A stretch of DNA of 64,000 bases, from contig CAUSEC010000010.1 of assembly GCA_963530515.1 (NCBI GenBank), positions 1-64,000 of the forward strand. The letters run 5' to 3'. The translations under genes were made by a program, and so were the position numbers. Below, one piece after another: positions 46,658 to 55,780 of the stretch. The notes below the pieces were generated by a model. The model ran no database searches, had not been told where the DNA came from, and saw nothing but the letters and a program-made list of their open reading frames with translations. Position 1 is the stretch's first letter, and each line of letters opens with the position of its first letter. Source of the stretch: CBFFRJ01 sp963530515 (GTDB lineage Bacteria; Pseudomonadota; Gammaproteobacteria; Enterobacterales; Enterobacteriaceae).

Positions 46658-47305
46658 TTACGTCGGCTGTGACTGAACGTGCTCACAACGATAGACCGGA
46701 ATGCGGCGGGTCGTCCCGGTAAGGGTATCAAAAACGTCCGTTTCGCCCGTGGCGACACGCATGCCGGTTTTTCTCAGCCGCTGCACATCCGCCGCGATGC
46801 GCTGAATGCCAAACCAGAACAACCCGTCGAGGGCGGTGACCTGAAGCCCTGTCTCAAGGGCGAGCTTCAGACGCTCGCGCGGGGCTTTCACCTCTTTGGC
46901 GATGTGCTGGAAAGGTGCGGCGGTGATGCCCGCTGAATCTTCACGGCGGATACGGGTGACCAGGCGGTACTGGAATTCATCGGGGATATGGCTCATGTCC
47001 GTTTTCAGGCTATAAACGCAGCCAAACCGTTTGCCGTTGAACAGCACGTTCTTCTGCCCGAGCTGAAATTCCTCACGCAGCCCGGCAATCAGCTGCGGGG
47101 CGCGCGTCAGCAACAAGCGAAAGGGTAGCTCAAAGCTGGTGACGTAATCCACGTTCAGCAGGGCAATGCGCAGGCGCTCCTCCGCGCCCGCTTTAAGCTG
47201 GCGACATTCGTCCAGTACCTCTTGCCACTGTTGGGTAATACGCGGTGACTCGCCGGTTTCTGTAAAGGCGTACTTTTCAATCTGGTAGTCAATTTTCCCG
47301 GTCAC
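46658..47305 (-). CDS. Hypothetical protein, possible C-terminal winged helix
   Basis: This 215-aa protein is not recognised. It has no signal peptide or membrane segment. The C-terminal ~60 residues (ETGLQVTALDGLFWFGIQRI then AADVQRLRKTGMRVATGE and a beta-wing ending RRIPVYRC) resemble the small HTH_39-type winged helix found in phage and bacterial DNA-binding proteins. The N-terminal part contains a possible alpha/beta region of unknown type. It follows the large diguanylate cyclase gene by 44 bases on the same strand, so the two may be co-transcribed. Confidence 0.6.
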   Translation of the reverse strand: MTGKIDYQIEKYAFTETGESPRITQQWQEVLDECRQLKAGAEERLRIALLNVDYVTSFELPFRLLLTRAPQLIAGLREEFQLGQKNVLFNGKRFGCVYSLKTDMSHIPDEFQYRLVTRIRREDSAGITAAPFQHIAKEVKAPRERLKLALETGLQVTALDGLFWFGIQRIAADVQRLRKTGMRVATGETDVFDTLTGTTRRIPVYRCEHVQSQPT

Positions 47306-47349
47306 CTGGCATCCCTCTGGTTAATGGTGCGGACGTTCAGACTCACTGA

Positions 47350-50286
47350 CTAAATATGGAAGTGGTCAGGGTCGTTATCCTCTTGCGCAGACCAGCATAC
47401 CACTTTGTTTCTGCCGGTTTGCTTGGCGATGTAAAGGGCGTGATCGGCCTGCTTAATGAGCGCATTGCTGTCGCTGGCGGTGGACGATTCCGACAGCCCG
47501 AAGCTGGCGGTCACCTGCAGCCCTTCCGCGATGTGTCGGTGGTCGGTCTGCGACAGCGTAATCCTCAGCAGTTCACACACTTTGGCCGCCTGGGCGACGG
47601 GCATCCGCGGGAAGAGTAGGGTAAATTCTTCCCCGCCCCAGCGGGCGCTTAGCATCGACTCCTGCTGAGTGCTGCGCAGCATGTCGGCGATACTTTGCAG
47701 CACCTGGTCACCCACCACGTGCGACCAGCGATCGTTGATCTGCTTGAAGTGATCGATGTCGAAAATCGCCAGCGTCAGCGGGTAGTCATTATCCCGGGCA
47801 TCATTAAAACAGAGGACCAGCTGTTCATCAAAGACGCGCCGGTTATCCAGTTTCGTGAGCTGATCTTCACGGGCCTGGCGCTCAAAGATTTCAGCCTGCT
47901 CCTGCAGGGCCAGCGTCTTGGCCGCCACCAGTTTACGCAGCCGCTCTTCGTTGCGATGGGCCTGGTTCAGGCGCCAGCGGAAGATCAGGAACACCGAAAT
48001 CAAAATCAGCAGCACCAGGACGGTCTGGAAAAGCGGGCGCTGCCAGATAAACGGCTTAATCGTCAGGGTGATAGAGGTAGTGTCGCCATTCCAGTCGCTG
48101 TTCGGGTAGCTGGCCGAGACGTTAAAGCGGTAGGTGCCCGGTGCCAGGTTGGTGTACTCCGCCGAGGTGATATTGCCACGATCCACCCATTGAGGATCGA
48201 ATCCTTCGAGCTTCGTGCGGTACAGAATACGCTCCGGCAGTACGTAGCCTAACCCGGAATAATCGATACGGATGCGGGTCGTCCCGGCAGGATAAGTATG
48301 ATTATCGTCGAGCGGCGTGCTGTTGCTCTGCACTGATTCCACCACCGGGGTTAAGCGGGTTTTGGTAAATTCTGCCAGCCGCTCCGGGTTTACCATCACC
48401 GCACCGCGTGCCGTTGCCACCCAGACTCCGCCGTGTTTATCAAGGGTCGCGGCAGGCATTGACCCGCCGTTGGCCTGGGCGCTGATCATGCCATCGCTCT
48501 CGCCGAAGTGGGTCACGGCGATCGTTTTCTTACGTCCTTCGATAACGTCGGTGGCATCTGCTTTGCTTACCCGGTTGATCCCGCGGTTGGAGCTGAGCCA
48601 GAAATAACCGAGCTTGTCGGGGATCACCTGGAAGAGCTTGTCGATGGGCAGGCCGTCTTTACGCCCGACCATGCCGACAGCGCCGTCGCTTTTACGGTAG
48701 CGAATCAGGCCACGGTCTGAAGTCATCCACATGTAATCCGGTTCGTTGTAGAAGCCGAATACGTACTCAGCATTTTCCATGTTGGTGATGTTGATGTGGG
48801 TAAATTTCTCGCCGTCGAAAACCGACACCCCCAGCCCGGTGCCGACCCAGATGTGGTGCTGCTCATCTTCCTGCAACGCCATGATAAAGCTGGCGGGCAG
48901 CCCGTCCTCGGAGGAGTAGTTATGCAACGTGCCATCCGCACGCAGCACGCTCAGGCCAGAGGCGGTGCCGATCCACAGATTTTGCTGGCTGTCGGGAAGA
49001 ATGGCGCGGATCTCGTTGCTGAGTAGCCCGTCTTTTTCCTGCAATACCGGCGAGAGTTTGCCGTCCTTCCAGTGCAGCAGGCCGTCGGTGTAGGTGCCGA
49101 CCCACACGCTGCCGTCCGCCGCTTCTCCGAGGCTCAGGATGGAAGGTTGGGTGTGCTGCTCCACGTTGATCTGCTCGACTTTACCGTCACGGATGCGGTT
49201 CAGGCCGGTGCTGCTGCCCACCCAGATGCTGCCGTCTGAATGGGTCATCACGGTGCGAATATAGTCGCCGTTCAGGCCCTGACGGGTGCTGATGGTGATA
49301 AAGGGGGCGCGACGCAGGCGAATCAGCCCGGAGTTGGTGCCGATCCAGATGTTCTGTTCCCTGTCCTGCAAAATAGCCTGCACGCGGTTGTGCACAATCC
49401 CGTTATCAATATTGAGATGTTCCAGCCCCTGCGGGCTGAGGCGGAAAATGCCGTGGTTAATGGTGCCAAACCAGATGTCCTGGCGGTTATCCTGCATCAT
49501 GGTGGACACCACTTCGGCCGTTAATTCCGGGTGCAGTGGCTCGAAGGTCTGGCCCACGCGCTTCCAGACGCCTTTTTCCGTGCCGACCAGCAGGGTGTTG
49601 TCGGCGGTGACCAGCAGGCTGAACGCGCGTACCTGCGGCAGGCCGGTTGCCGGAGAGACGCGTGTGGCCCGGCGGCGGTTAATCTGGTAAAGCCCTTTGT
49701 CGGTGGCGGCCCAGACGGTGCCCTCCGCGTCCTCTACGCTTTTATTAACCGTGACGTTGTCGATGATGCGTTCATCGTGCAGGGCGCTGACGTCGTTGGC
49801 CGGGCGAAAGACCAGCCCCATGCCGGGCATGGAAAGCCAGAGATTGCCTTTGCTGTCTCGTGTGGCGGAACCGATCATCGTCGGCGCAGGAGCGTACGGA
49901 TGCCAGCTCCCGTCTTTCCAGGAGGAGATACCGCCACGCGCCCCGGCAACCAGCAGGCTGCCGTCCTGCCCGGCGAGCAGGGCAAGAATCCCAGAATCCG
50001 GCAAGCCGGTGTCACCGCCGCGCTCAAACAGCTGGAAGTTTTTACCGTTATAGCGGGCAAAGCCTTCCCAGGTGCCAAACCACAGGTAACCTTCCTGGGT
50101 CTGAGCGATGGCATTAATGCTGTTGTGCGGCAGGCCGTCTTTTGTCGACCAGGATTCAACAAAATATTCGCTTAAAGCGACAGGGGTTTCCTGAGCCAAA
50201 AGCGGGCCACTGAAAAAAAGAAGTACATTAAAAAAAGCAAAGCATAGGCCACGCTTAAATGCGTTTAGTTGTGTGTGCATAGTCAT
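47350..50286 (-). CDS. Two-component-propeller diguanylate cyclase
   Basis: This 978-aa sensor has a signal peptide/anchor (residues ~10-31), a periplasmic double beta-propeller of Reg_prop repeats (many LWIGT, IWVGT and VWVGTY blades, ~35-650), a Y_Y_Y domain (~680-750), one transmembrane helix (VLVLLILISVFLIF, ~760), a short coiled coil and a C-terminal GGDEF domain. The active-site motif is GGEEF at 884-888, so c-di-GMP synthesis is expected. The inhibitory RxxD site is replaced by QESM at 875-878, suggesting no product inhibition. The layout is HTCS-like, a periplasmic sensor linked to a cyclase. An alternative ATG lies two codons in. Confidence 0.9.
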   Translation of the reverse strand: MTMHTQLNAFKRGLCFAFFNVLLFFSGPLLAQETPVALSEYFVESWSTKDGLPHNSINAIAQTQEGYLWFGTWEGFARYNGKNFQLFERGGDTGLPDSGILALLAGQDGSLLVAGARGGISSWKDGSWHPYAPAPTMIGSATRDSKGNLWLSMPGMGLVFRPANDVSALHDERIIDNVTVNKSVEDAEGTVWAATDKGLYQINRRRATRVSPATGLPQVRAFSLLVTADNTLLVGTEKGVWKRVGQTFEPLHPELTAEVVSTMMQDNRQDIWFGTINHGIFRLSPQGLEHLNIDNGIVHNRVQAILQDREQNIWIGTNSGLIRLRRAPFITISTRQGLNGDYIRTVMTHSDGSIWVGSSTGLNRIRDGKVEQINVEQHTQPSILSLGEAADGSVWVGTYTDGLLHWKDGKLSPVLQEKDGLLSNEIRAILPDSQQNLWIGTASGLSVLRADGTLHNYSSEDGLPASFIMALQEDEQHHIWVGTGLGVSVFDGEKFTHINITNMENAEYVFGFYNEPDYMWMTSDRGLIRYRKSDGAVGMVGRKDGLPIDKLFQVIPDKLGYFWLSSNRGINRVSKADATDVIEGRKKTIAVTHFGESDGMISAQANGGSMPAATLDKHGGVWVATARGAVMVNPERLAEFTKTRLTPVVESVQSNSTPLDDNHTYPAGTTRIRIDYSGLGYVLPERILYRTKLEGFDPQWVDRGNITSAEYTNLAPGTYRFNVSASYPNSDWNGDTTSITLTIKPFIWQRPLFQTVLVLLILISVFLIFRWRLNQAHRNEERLRKLVAAKTLALQEQAEIFERQAREDQLTKLDNRRVFDEQLVLCFNDARDNDYPLTLAIFDIDHFKQINDRWSHVVGDQVLQSIADMLRSTQQESMLSARWGGEEFTLLFPRMPVAQAAKVCELLRITLSQTDHRHIAEGLQVTASFGLSESSTASDSNALIKQADHALYIAKQTGRNKVVCWSAQEDNDPDHFHI

Positions 50287-50508
50287 GAAAATGAATTAAT
50301 CGCCCTTGGCTATACTGCGTTTCATCATCAATACAATGAGACTCAGCGCTGGATTATTATCCTGTCGACCTGTCTTTGACCTGCAGCAGGTTCGCTAGAT
50401 AATGCGCTGGAGTACCCGAATTTGTCTTCTGTTTTTTATTTAAGTATCAATAACATTAGCCCGATGTTTTTTCACTTTCCACCCGGAGTGTCGTCACATT
50501 CAGAACGG
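50287..50508. other. Non-coding interval between DGC gene and DUF523-DUF1722 gene
   Basis: The ~310-bp gap 50287-50596 should hold the promoter of the diguanylate cyclase gene and the 3' end of the upstream operon. It contains one clear terminator (listed separately). No promoter elements were confidently assigned. Confidence 0.5.
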
Positions 50509-50536
50509 CAAAAAAAGACGGCAGAAAATGCCGTCT
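50509..50536 (-). terminator. Terminator of the eight-gene lipid/photo-stress operon
   Basis: Read on the minus strand, AGACGGCA-TTTTC-TGCCGTCT is followed by six to seven T residues, 60 bases after the last gene's stop. Confidence 0.85.
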
Positions 50537-50596
50537 AAGATGAGAATAGTCGCGCCCTTTAAAAAGGGTCAAACCAGGGCGTTCTCGCTATATAAA

Positions 50597-51556
50597 TTAA
50601 CTGACCGCCAGACGCAGCCCCAGACTTTCCGGGTAGGGTGAAAAATAGTTTTGCGTCAGCAAATATTCATCCGGGTGTTCTGCCAGGTAATGTTTGAGTA
50701 ATGTCAGCGGGGCGAGAATCGGCAACAGCCCGGCGCGATAATTAATGATAACCTCCCGCAGTTCCGCCCGCTGGCGAACGGTGAGTTTTTCATGGAAATA
50801 GCCCTGAATATGCATCAGCACGTTGGTGTGATTTTTGCGCGAGGCAGGGTGCCTGAGGATGGTCATCAGCTTCGCCCGGTAGGCCACAAAAAACGCCTCC
50901 AGATCCTCCCACTCATGCAGGTGGGCGATGAACGGCCCGATTTCACGGTAGCCCGCCTGATGGTGCGCCAGCAGTTGCAGCTTGTAGCGGCTGTGAAACG
51001 CCAGCAGTCCGCGGCGGGTCAGGCCGTTTGCCCGCAGGGTGTTCAGCTCATGGAGCGCGAAAACCCGCTCGACGAAATTCTCCCGCAGCATCGGGTCGTG
51101 CAAGCGACCGTCTTCTTCAACCGGCAGCCATGGATACCTCTCCAGCATAGCGGCGGTAAACAACCCATGCCCCTCCTTGCGCCCCCGGTTGCCGTTTTCA
51201 TCGTACAGGCGTACCCGCTCCATGCCGCAACTGGGGGATTTTGCGCAGACGATAAAGCCGTCCAGATTCGCCACCCCCGGCAGATAGTCGGCTGTGAAAT
51301 CCGCCATTTTCGCGGTCACATCCTCATGGGGGGCGTGGGTAAAACGCATATGGGTATCGTCATCGCCGGTCTGCACCAGGCGCAGCGCCGGGCGAGGCAC
51401 GGGCAGCCCAATGGCCATTTCCGGGCATACCGGTTTAAAGGTGACCCACTGGGCCAGCGCGTCCATCACGAAATCCATCCGTTTATGTCCGCCGTCGAAA
51501 CGCACGGCCGATCCGGTCAGGCATGCGCTGATACCGAGTACAGGTTGTGTGTTCAT
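50597..51556 (-). CDS. DUF523-DUF1722 protein (YbgA-like; possible thio-base desulfidase)
   Basis: This 319-aa fusion has an N-terminal DUF523 domain (1-~150) with cysteines C12 (SACLTG), C44 (PVCPE), C104 and C110 (CAKSPSCG), and a C-terminal DUF1722 domain (~190-310). DUF523 proteins (TudS) are [4Fe-4S] thiouracil desulfidases, and two-domain members have been reported to remove sulfur from 4-thiouridine in tRNA (RudS). E. coli YbgA has only the DUF1722 part and is encoded next to the photolyase gene phrB. It is the last gene of the operon, its start overlapping the DUF3833 stop by four bases. Desulfidase activity is inferred. Confidence 0.85.
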   Translation of the reverse strand: MNTQPVLGISACLTGSAVRFDGGHKRMDFVMDALAQWVTFKPVCPEMAIGLPVPRPALRLVQTGDDDTHMRFTHAPHEDVTAKMADFTADYLPGVANLDGFIVCAKSPSCGMERVRLYDENGNRGRKEGHGLFTAAMLERYPWLPVEEDGRLHDPMLRENFVERVFALHELNTLRANGLTRRGLLAFHSRYKLQLLAHHQAGYREIGPFIAHLHEWEDLEAFFVAYRAKLMTILRHPASRKNHTNVLMHIQGYFHEKLTVRQRAELREVIINYRAGLLPILAPLTLLKHYLAEHPDEYLLTQNYFSPYPESLGLRLAVS

Positions 51557-52101
51557 GGGGGCGTCTCCTGCGATGTGTCTTTTTTGGTGAAGAACAGGGT
51601 GACTGTCGCAACCGTCACGCCAAATTTCTTCATCTCGGTTTTATTAAACAGATGTGTGCCGTCCTGCAGGTACATCCAGTCATCGAAATGGAGCTGCCAG
51701 GTGTTGCCGTCCGCTTTTACATTCATGCTGTAGCGCCAGTTGAAGGCGTTACCGGCTGACTGGCCCTGGGCGGTGCCTTCGATGTCTCCCGCCGTGCCTT
51801 CATAGCGATCGTTAGCCGTGCGGCGAATGTGCCAGACGCGCTGCTGTTTCTCGCCATCGTCATAAACGAACTGCTCGTTAAGGGTCAGGGTATCGCCAAG
51901 TACCTCACCGCTTATCTCAACGTGAAAACGGCGCAGCTGCTTGCCGCTTCTGTCCTGCACCATGCCCCAGGCTTCGGATTTGCCCTCGAAATAACGGAAG
52001 ATATCCAGCGAAGGCTGCTGCGTACGGTAGTCCGTAATCTCAGCGCTACAGCCTGCCAGTAACATCATCAGGGCCAGGCCCAGTGTCAGAAGCCGTTTCA
52101 T
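51553..52101 (-). CDS. DUF3833 lipoprotein
   Basis: This 182-aa outer- or inner-membrane lipoprotein begins MKRLLTLGLALMMLLAGC, with a lipobox LLAGC and lipidated C18. The rest is a DUF3833 beta-rich, lipocalin-like domain containing YFEGKSEAWGMVQDRSGK and FNWRYSMNVKADG. The start at 52101 overlaps the upstream DUF2878 stop (ATGA); an upstream in-frame start is ignored because it lacks the signal. Function is unknown; lipocalin-like folds could bind the fatty-acid product of the operon. Confidence 0.85.
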   Translation of the reverse strand: MKRLLTLGLALMMLLAGCSAEITDYRTQQPSLDIFRYFEGKSEAWGMVQDRSGKQLRRFHVEISGEVLGDTLTLNEQFVYDDGEKQQRVWHIRRTANDRYEGTAGDIEGTAQGQSAGNAFNWRYSMNVKADGNTWQLHFDDWMYLQDGTHLFNKTEMKKFGVTVATVTLFFTKKDTSQETPP

Positions 52102-52583
52102 TGCCGTCTCCCGGTAAAAATGTGGAAAAAGAGCATCAGCACCAGCCAGCCCAGCGCCATCGAACTCAGGACAATAAAAGTGGGCGCCAGAAATTCGATT
52201 GCCCCCAAATGCTCGCCAATGTAGTAAGCCATCGGGCCGCCGACCGTTGCCATCAGCACCAGCAGCCAGCCGGGCAGAGCGGTTTTCTCCGTGAGCAGAT
52301 TCCAGACGCAGGCAAACATCAGCCACAGCGCCACCATCCACAGCGGCAGAATGCTTTCGCCGCTAAAGCGCAGCAGGCCGGTTACCGCCCAGGTGGCATC
52401 CAGCGTGCTGCCCGCCAGCGCGAGCAGCACGGCGTAAATCCGCTGCACTGGTTTGAGCAACAGGCAGACCAGCAACGCCAGCCCGAGCCAGAGCAGCACC
52501 CCGCGCTCGCGCAGCAGCACGACCAGCGTCCAGTAAACGTCGAAGGCGATCGCCAGTAAGAACACCTGCAGATGGCGGTTCAT
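52098..52583 (-). CDS. DUF2878 membrane protein
   Basis: This 161-aa protein is mostly hydrophobic, with about five helices (residues ~3-20, 28-45, 48-65, 78-95, 103-120 and 128-155 region). It belongs to DUF2878 by its placement and hydrophobic layout. Function is unknown. It overlaps the methyltransferase gene upstream and the DUF3833 gene downstream by four bases each. Confidence 0.8.
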   Translation of the reverse strand: MNRHLQVFLLAIAFDVYWTLVVLLRERGVLLWLGLALLVCLLLKPVQRIYAVLLALAGSTLDATWAVTGLLRFSGESILPLWMVALWLMFACVWNLLTEKTALPGWLLVLMATVGGPMAYYIGEHLGAIEFLAPTFIVLSSMALGWLVLMLFFHIFTGRRQ

Positions 52584-53800
52584 ACCCGTACCGCAGTCAA
52601 CTGCACCACGCTGATGGTGCGGGCATTAAACCCGGCTTCGCAGTAGCCAAAGTAATAAAGCCACATGCGGCGAAAGCGCTCGTCAAAACCGAGCCGGGCG
52701 ATCTCCGGCCAGGCGTGGAGAAAACGCTGCCGCCAGTGTGCGAGCGTGCGGGCGTAATCCGGCCCCATGTCGAAGAGGTTACGCAGCACAAAATCGGTGT
52801 GGCGCGTCAGGGTGTCGCTCATCACCGTGATGCTCGGCAGGAAACCGCCGGGGAAGATATAACGCTGAATAAAATCAACGCTTTTGCTGTAGGCGGCGTA
52901 GCGCTGATCCTGAATGGTGATGGCCTGAATCGCCATCATGCCGCCGGGGCGCAGCCGGGCCTGGCAGGTACGGAAAAAGGTCGCCAGCCAGGCTTTGCCA
53001 ACGGCTTCGATCATCTCGACCGACACCAGTTTGTCGAACTCACCGGTTAAATCCCGGTAGTCGCACAGCAGCACCGTGACCCGGTCCTGCAACCCGGCGC
53101 GGGCGATGCGCGCCTGGGCATAATGATACTGCTCGCGGGAGAGCGTGGTGGTGGTCACCCGGCAGCCGAAGGTGCGGGCGGCATATTCCGCCAGCGCTCC
53201 CCAGCCGGTGCCGATCTCCAGCAGGTGATCGTCAGGCTTGAGCGCAAGCTGTTCACACAATCGCTGCATCTTGGCGCGCTGGGCGCTGGCAAGACTCTGA
53301 CCGGCCTCCTCAAACAGGGCGCTGGAGTAGAGCAGATCTTCGTCGAGAAAATGCTGGTAGAAATCATTGCCCAGATCGTAGTGGGCGGCGATATTCCGGC
53401 GGGCCTGCTGGCGATGGTTGCGACGCGTCCAGTGGCGCAACCGCTGGAGCGGGCCGTTTAACAGGCGAAAACCGTTTTCGAGCCGGGCCAGCACCGGGCC
53501 GTTGAGGGCCAGAATCTCCAGCAGCGTGGTCAGTTCGCTTGTCTCCCACTCGCCGTCCATCCAGGCCTCGGCGGCGGCAAGACTGCCGCCGGTCAGCAAG
53601 CGGCGATACACCCTGGGTGAAAGCACCCGAACTTCCGCGCAGAGAGCGGCATCCGGGTCGCCAAAATGGAACCGCTGAGCACCGTCGATCACCGTCAGTG
53701 AACCCCGGGTTAATCCTGCCAGCAGTCGAAACAGCAACCAGCGAGCAAGACGTGCGTTGCGCGGCATATCGGGTTCGAGCGCGTAAACAGGATCGGTCAT
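52580..53800 (-). CDS. Cyclopropane-fatty-acid-synthase-like methyltransferase
   Basis: This SAM-dependent methyltransferase belongs to the CFA synthase family, 406 aa against ~380 for E. coli Cfa. It has an N-terminal lipid-binding part (1-135), NIAAHYDLGNDFYQHFLDE (the Cfa signature, 136-154), SAM motif LLEIGTGWGALAEYAA at 193-208, and VSVEMIEAVG and FIQRYIFPGG downstream. It should methylate unsaturated phospholipid acyl chains; the operon context suggests a variant product (branched or furan type) rather than a plain cyclopropane. It overlaps DUF1365 by four bases. The housekeeping cfa gene lies elsewhere in enterobacteria. Confidence 0.88.
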   Translation of the reverse strand: MTDPVYALEPDMPRNARLARWLLFRLLAGLTRGSLTVIDGAQRFHFGDPDAALCAEVRVLSPRVYRRLLTGGSLAAAEAWMDGEWETSELTTLLEILALNGPVLARLENGFRLLNGPLQRLRHWTRRNHRQQARRNIAAHYDLGNDFYQHFLDEDLLYSSALFEEAGQSLASAQRAKMQRLCEQLALKPDDHLLEIGTGWGALAEYAARTFGCRVTTTTLSREQYHYAQARIARAGLQDRVTVLLCDYRDLTGEFDKLVSVEMIEAVGKAWLATFFRTCQARLRPGGMMAIQAITIQDQRYAAYSKSVDFIQRYIFPGGFLPSITVMSDTLTRHTDFVLRNLFDMGPDYARTLAHWRQRFLHAWPEIARLGFDERFRRMWLYYFGYCEAGFNARTISVVQLTAVRV

Positions 53801-54519
53801 GATCGTTCACTCCTGCGGCCAGGGTGGTCGTGGATGGGCACACGCTTAAGCCACAGCCGCAGCGCCTGCCAGTAGATGGTGAAAGCGGTTTTCAGGGTCA
53901 TTAACGGAATGCGCACCAGCAGCGCACGCAGGGTACGGCGTGTCAGCGGCTGGCGCGTCAGCATCAGGGTGGCGTCAAACACCTTCGTCTGCTGGTGGTT
54001 CTCGATGTGCATGTGCAGGTTTTTGCCCGGACGGTTAAAGCGCCAGTGATAGACCATGTCCATCGGATTAAATGGCGAGACGTGAAAAGCCTTCTCCACC
54101 GGGCGCGTGTCGCGGGCGTTGACTGCATAGTAATGGCGCTCGTTCCACGGCGTGTTGCGCACCTCAGCCAGCACCCAGCGCAGGGTATTGTCCGGGTCAA
54201 AACAGTAGTAGAAATTGACCGGATTAAAGTGAAAGCCGAAATAACGCAGCTGGGTCAGCAGCATCACTCTGCCCGCCGGGCGTTCGCCGGTCAGGCTTTC
54301 CAGCTTGTCGAGTGTGCGCGTTTTTAGCGGGGTGCCGAGCGGGTAATCCACATCGTGAAACGAGGCGGCGGCAAAGCGATTGCGCCGAATACCCACCTCA
54401 GTCAGGCGCGGTAGCTCGTCAAGATCCAGCCACGCCATAAAAATGCGATAGGTAAAATGGTGCTGGCGGGGCAGCCAGCGGCGGTGGCGTAATACGCCCT
54501 GATAGAGGCAGCTATTCAC
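53797..54519 (-). CDS. DUF1365 family protein
   Basis: This 240-aa protein shows the DUF1365 signature: HHFTYRIFMAWLDLDELP near the N-terminus, the QLRYFGFHFNPVNFYYCFD segment, and FHVSPFNPMDMVYHWRF. Family members are found next to CFA-like and flavin amine-oxidase-like genes in many proteobacteria; function is unknown. The start is GTG at 54519, overlapping the upstream gene by eight bases; a longer frame start at 54612 lies inside that gene and is not conserved. Confidence 0.85.
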   Translation of the reverse strand: MNSCLYQGVLRHRRWLPRQHHFTYRIFMAWLDLDELPRLTEVGIRRNRFAAASFHDVDYPLGTPLKTRTLDKLESLTGERPAGRVMLLTQLRYFGFHFNPVNFYYCFDPDNTLRWVLAEVRNTPWNERHYYAVNARDTRPVEKAFHVSPFNPMDMVYHWRFNRPGKNLHMHIENHQQTKVFDATLMLTRQPLTRRTLRALLVRIPLMTLKTAFTIYWQALRLWLKRVPIHDHPGRRSERS

Positions 54520-55780
54520 AATGTGGCCTCTCTCTGGCGGCGATGCCGTGCACCACATCCAGCGCGCTGTGCACGCCATCTTCATGAAAGCCGTTATACC
54601 AGTAAGCGCCACAAAACCAGCTGCGCTGCTGGCCGTTTATCTCCGCGCGGCGTAACTGCGCACGACCGCTCTGGGGAGTAAACAACGGGTGTTCATAGAC
54701 AAACCGTCGCCAGACGTAACGCTCATCGACGGGAGTCTCCGGGTTGAGCGTGACGCAGAACAGCGGGCTTCCTTTCGCCATCCCCTGCAAAATGTTCATG
54801 TTGTAGGTGACGCAGGCGCTGGCGTCGTCTCGTTCGCCCAGACGATAGTTCCAGCTTGCCCAGGCCCGTTCGCGCACCGGGAGCCAGCGTTTATCGCTAT
54901 GCAGTACCACTTCATTTTTCTGCCAGCCGATACCGCCGAGGATCTCGGTTTCCGCCACGCTGGGGTTATCCAGCATGGCCAGCGCCTGGCCGGAATGGCA
55001 GGCAAAGATCACTTCGTCAAAGGTCTGCACGTCATTGGCCAGGTGGATATTCACGCTTTGTACGTGGCGGGTGACCCGCTGCACCGGCGTGTTCAGCCTC
55101 AGCGCCAGACGCGGCGCAAGCTGGGCCAGCAGCGCACGGACATACTCCCGTGAACCGCCTGGCACCACGTACCACTGCGGGCGCTGGGTGATATCCAGCA
55201 AACCATGATTGTCGAAAAAGCGCAGGAACAGGCTCAGCGGGAAGCGGCGCATCTCCTGTAATGACGACGACCAGATAGCCGCCCCCATAGGCAAAATGTA
55301 GTGTCGGGCAAAAAAGGCGCTGAACCCGTGCTGTTGCAGGAAGGTGTCGAGGGTTTCGCTGTCGGGATGGCGCAGTTCAAGCGCAGCTTTTGCCAGCCGG
55401 TTGAAGCGCACAATCTCTTTGAGCAGCCCCCAGAACGCCGGATTAACCAGATTGCGACGTTGGGCAAACAGGGAACCCAGTGAGTGGCCGTTGTACTCCA
55501 GACCGCTGGCCGGGTTATGCACGGAAAAGCTCATTTCGGTTTTCTGCCCGCGAATGCCCAGCTCGCTCAGCAGCCCCATAAAGCGCGGGTAGGTGCGGTC
55601 GTTGTAAACGATAAACCCGGTGTCGACGGTATAGCGCCCGGACGAGGTGGTGACATCCACCGTTGCGGTGTGCCCGCCCGCCTCCGGGGCTGCTTCAAAC
55701 AGCGTCACCTGATGGTGCCCGGCCAGGCGCCAGGCGCAGGTCAGCCCGGCGATGCCGCTGCCGATAATCGCGATTTTCAC
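54512..55780 (-). CDS. FAD-dependent amine oxidase-like oxidoreductase
   Basis: This 422-aa flavoprotein has an N-terminal dinucleotide-binding motif (IAIIGSGIAGLTCAWRLAG, residues 3-21), then EAAPEAGGHTATVD, and the long substrate domain; the closing WFCGAYWYNGFHEDGVHSALD is typical of the CFA-linked family (often annotated cyclopropane fatty-acid synthesis flavin oxidoreductase). The start is GTG at 55780, because it overlaps the SDR stop as GTGA and begins the conserved Rossmann strand; an earlier in-frame ATG is unlikely. Probable role: oxidation of a modified fatty acyl chain. Confidence 0.87.
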   Translation of the reverse strand: MKIAIIGSGIAGLTCAWRLAGHHQVTLFEAAPEAGGHTATVDVTTSSGRYTVDTGFIVYNDRTYPRFMGLLSELGIRGQKTEMSFSVHNPASGLEYNGHSLGSLFAQRRNLVNPAFWGLLKEIVRFNRLAKAALELRHPDSETLDTFLQQHGFSAFFARHYILPMGAAIWSSSLQEMRRFPLSLFLRFFDNHGLLDITQRPQWYVVPGGSREYVRALLAQLAPRLALRLNTPVQRVTRHVQSVNIHLANDVQTFDEVIFACHSGQALAMLDNPSVAETEILGGIGWQKNEVVLHSDKRWLPVRERAWASWNYRLGERDDASACVTYNMNILQGMAKGSPLFCVTLNPETPVDERYVWRRFVYEHPLFTPQSGRAQLRRAEINGQQRSWFCGAYWYNGFHEDGVHSALDVVHGIAARERPHCE

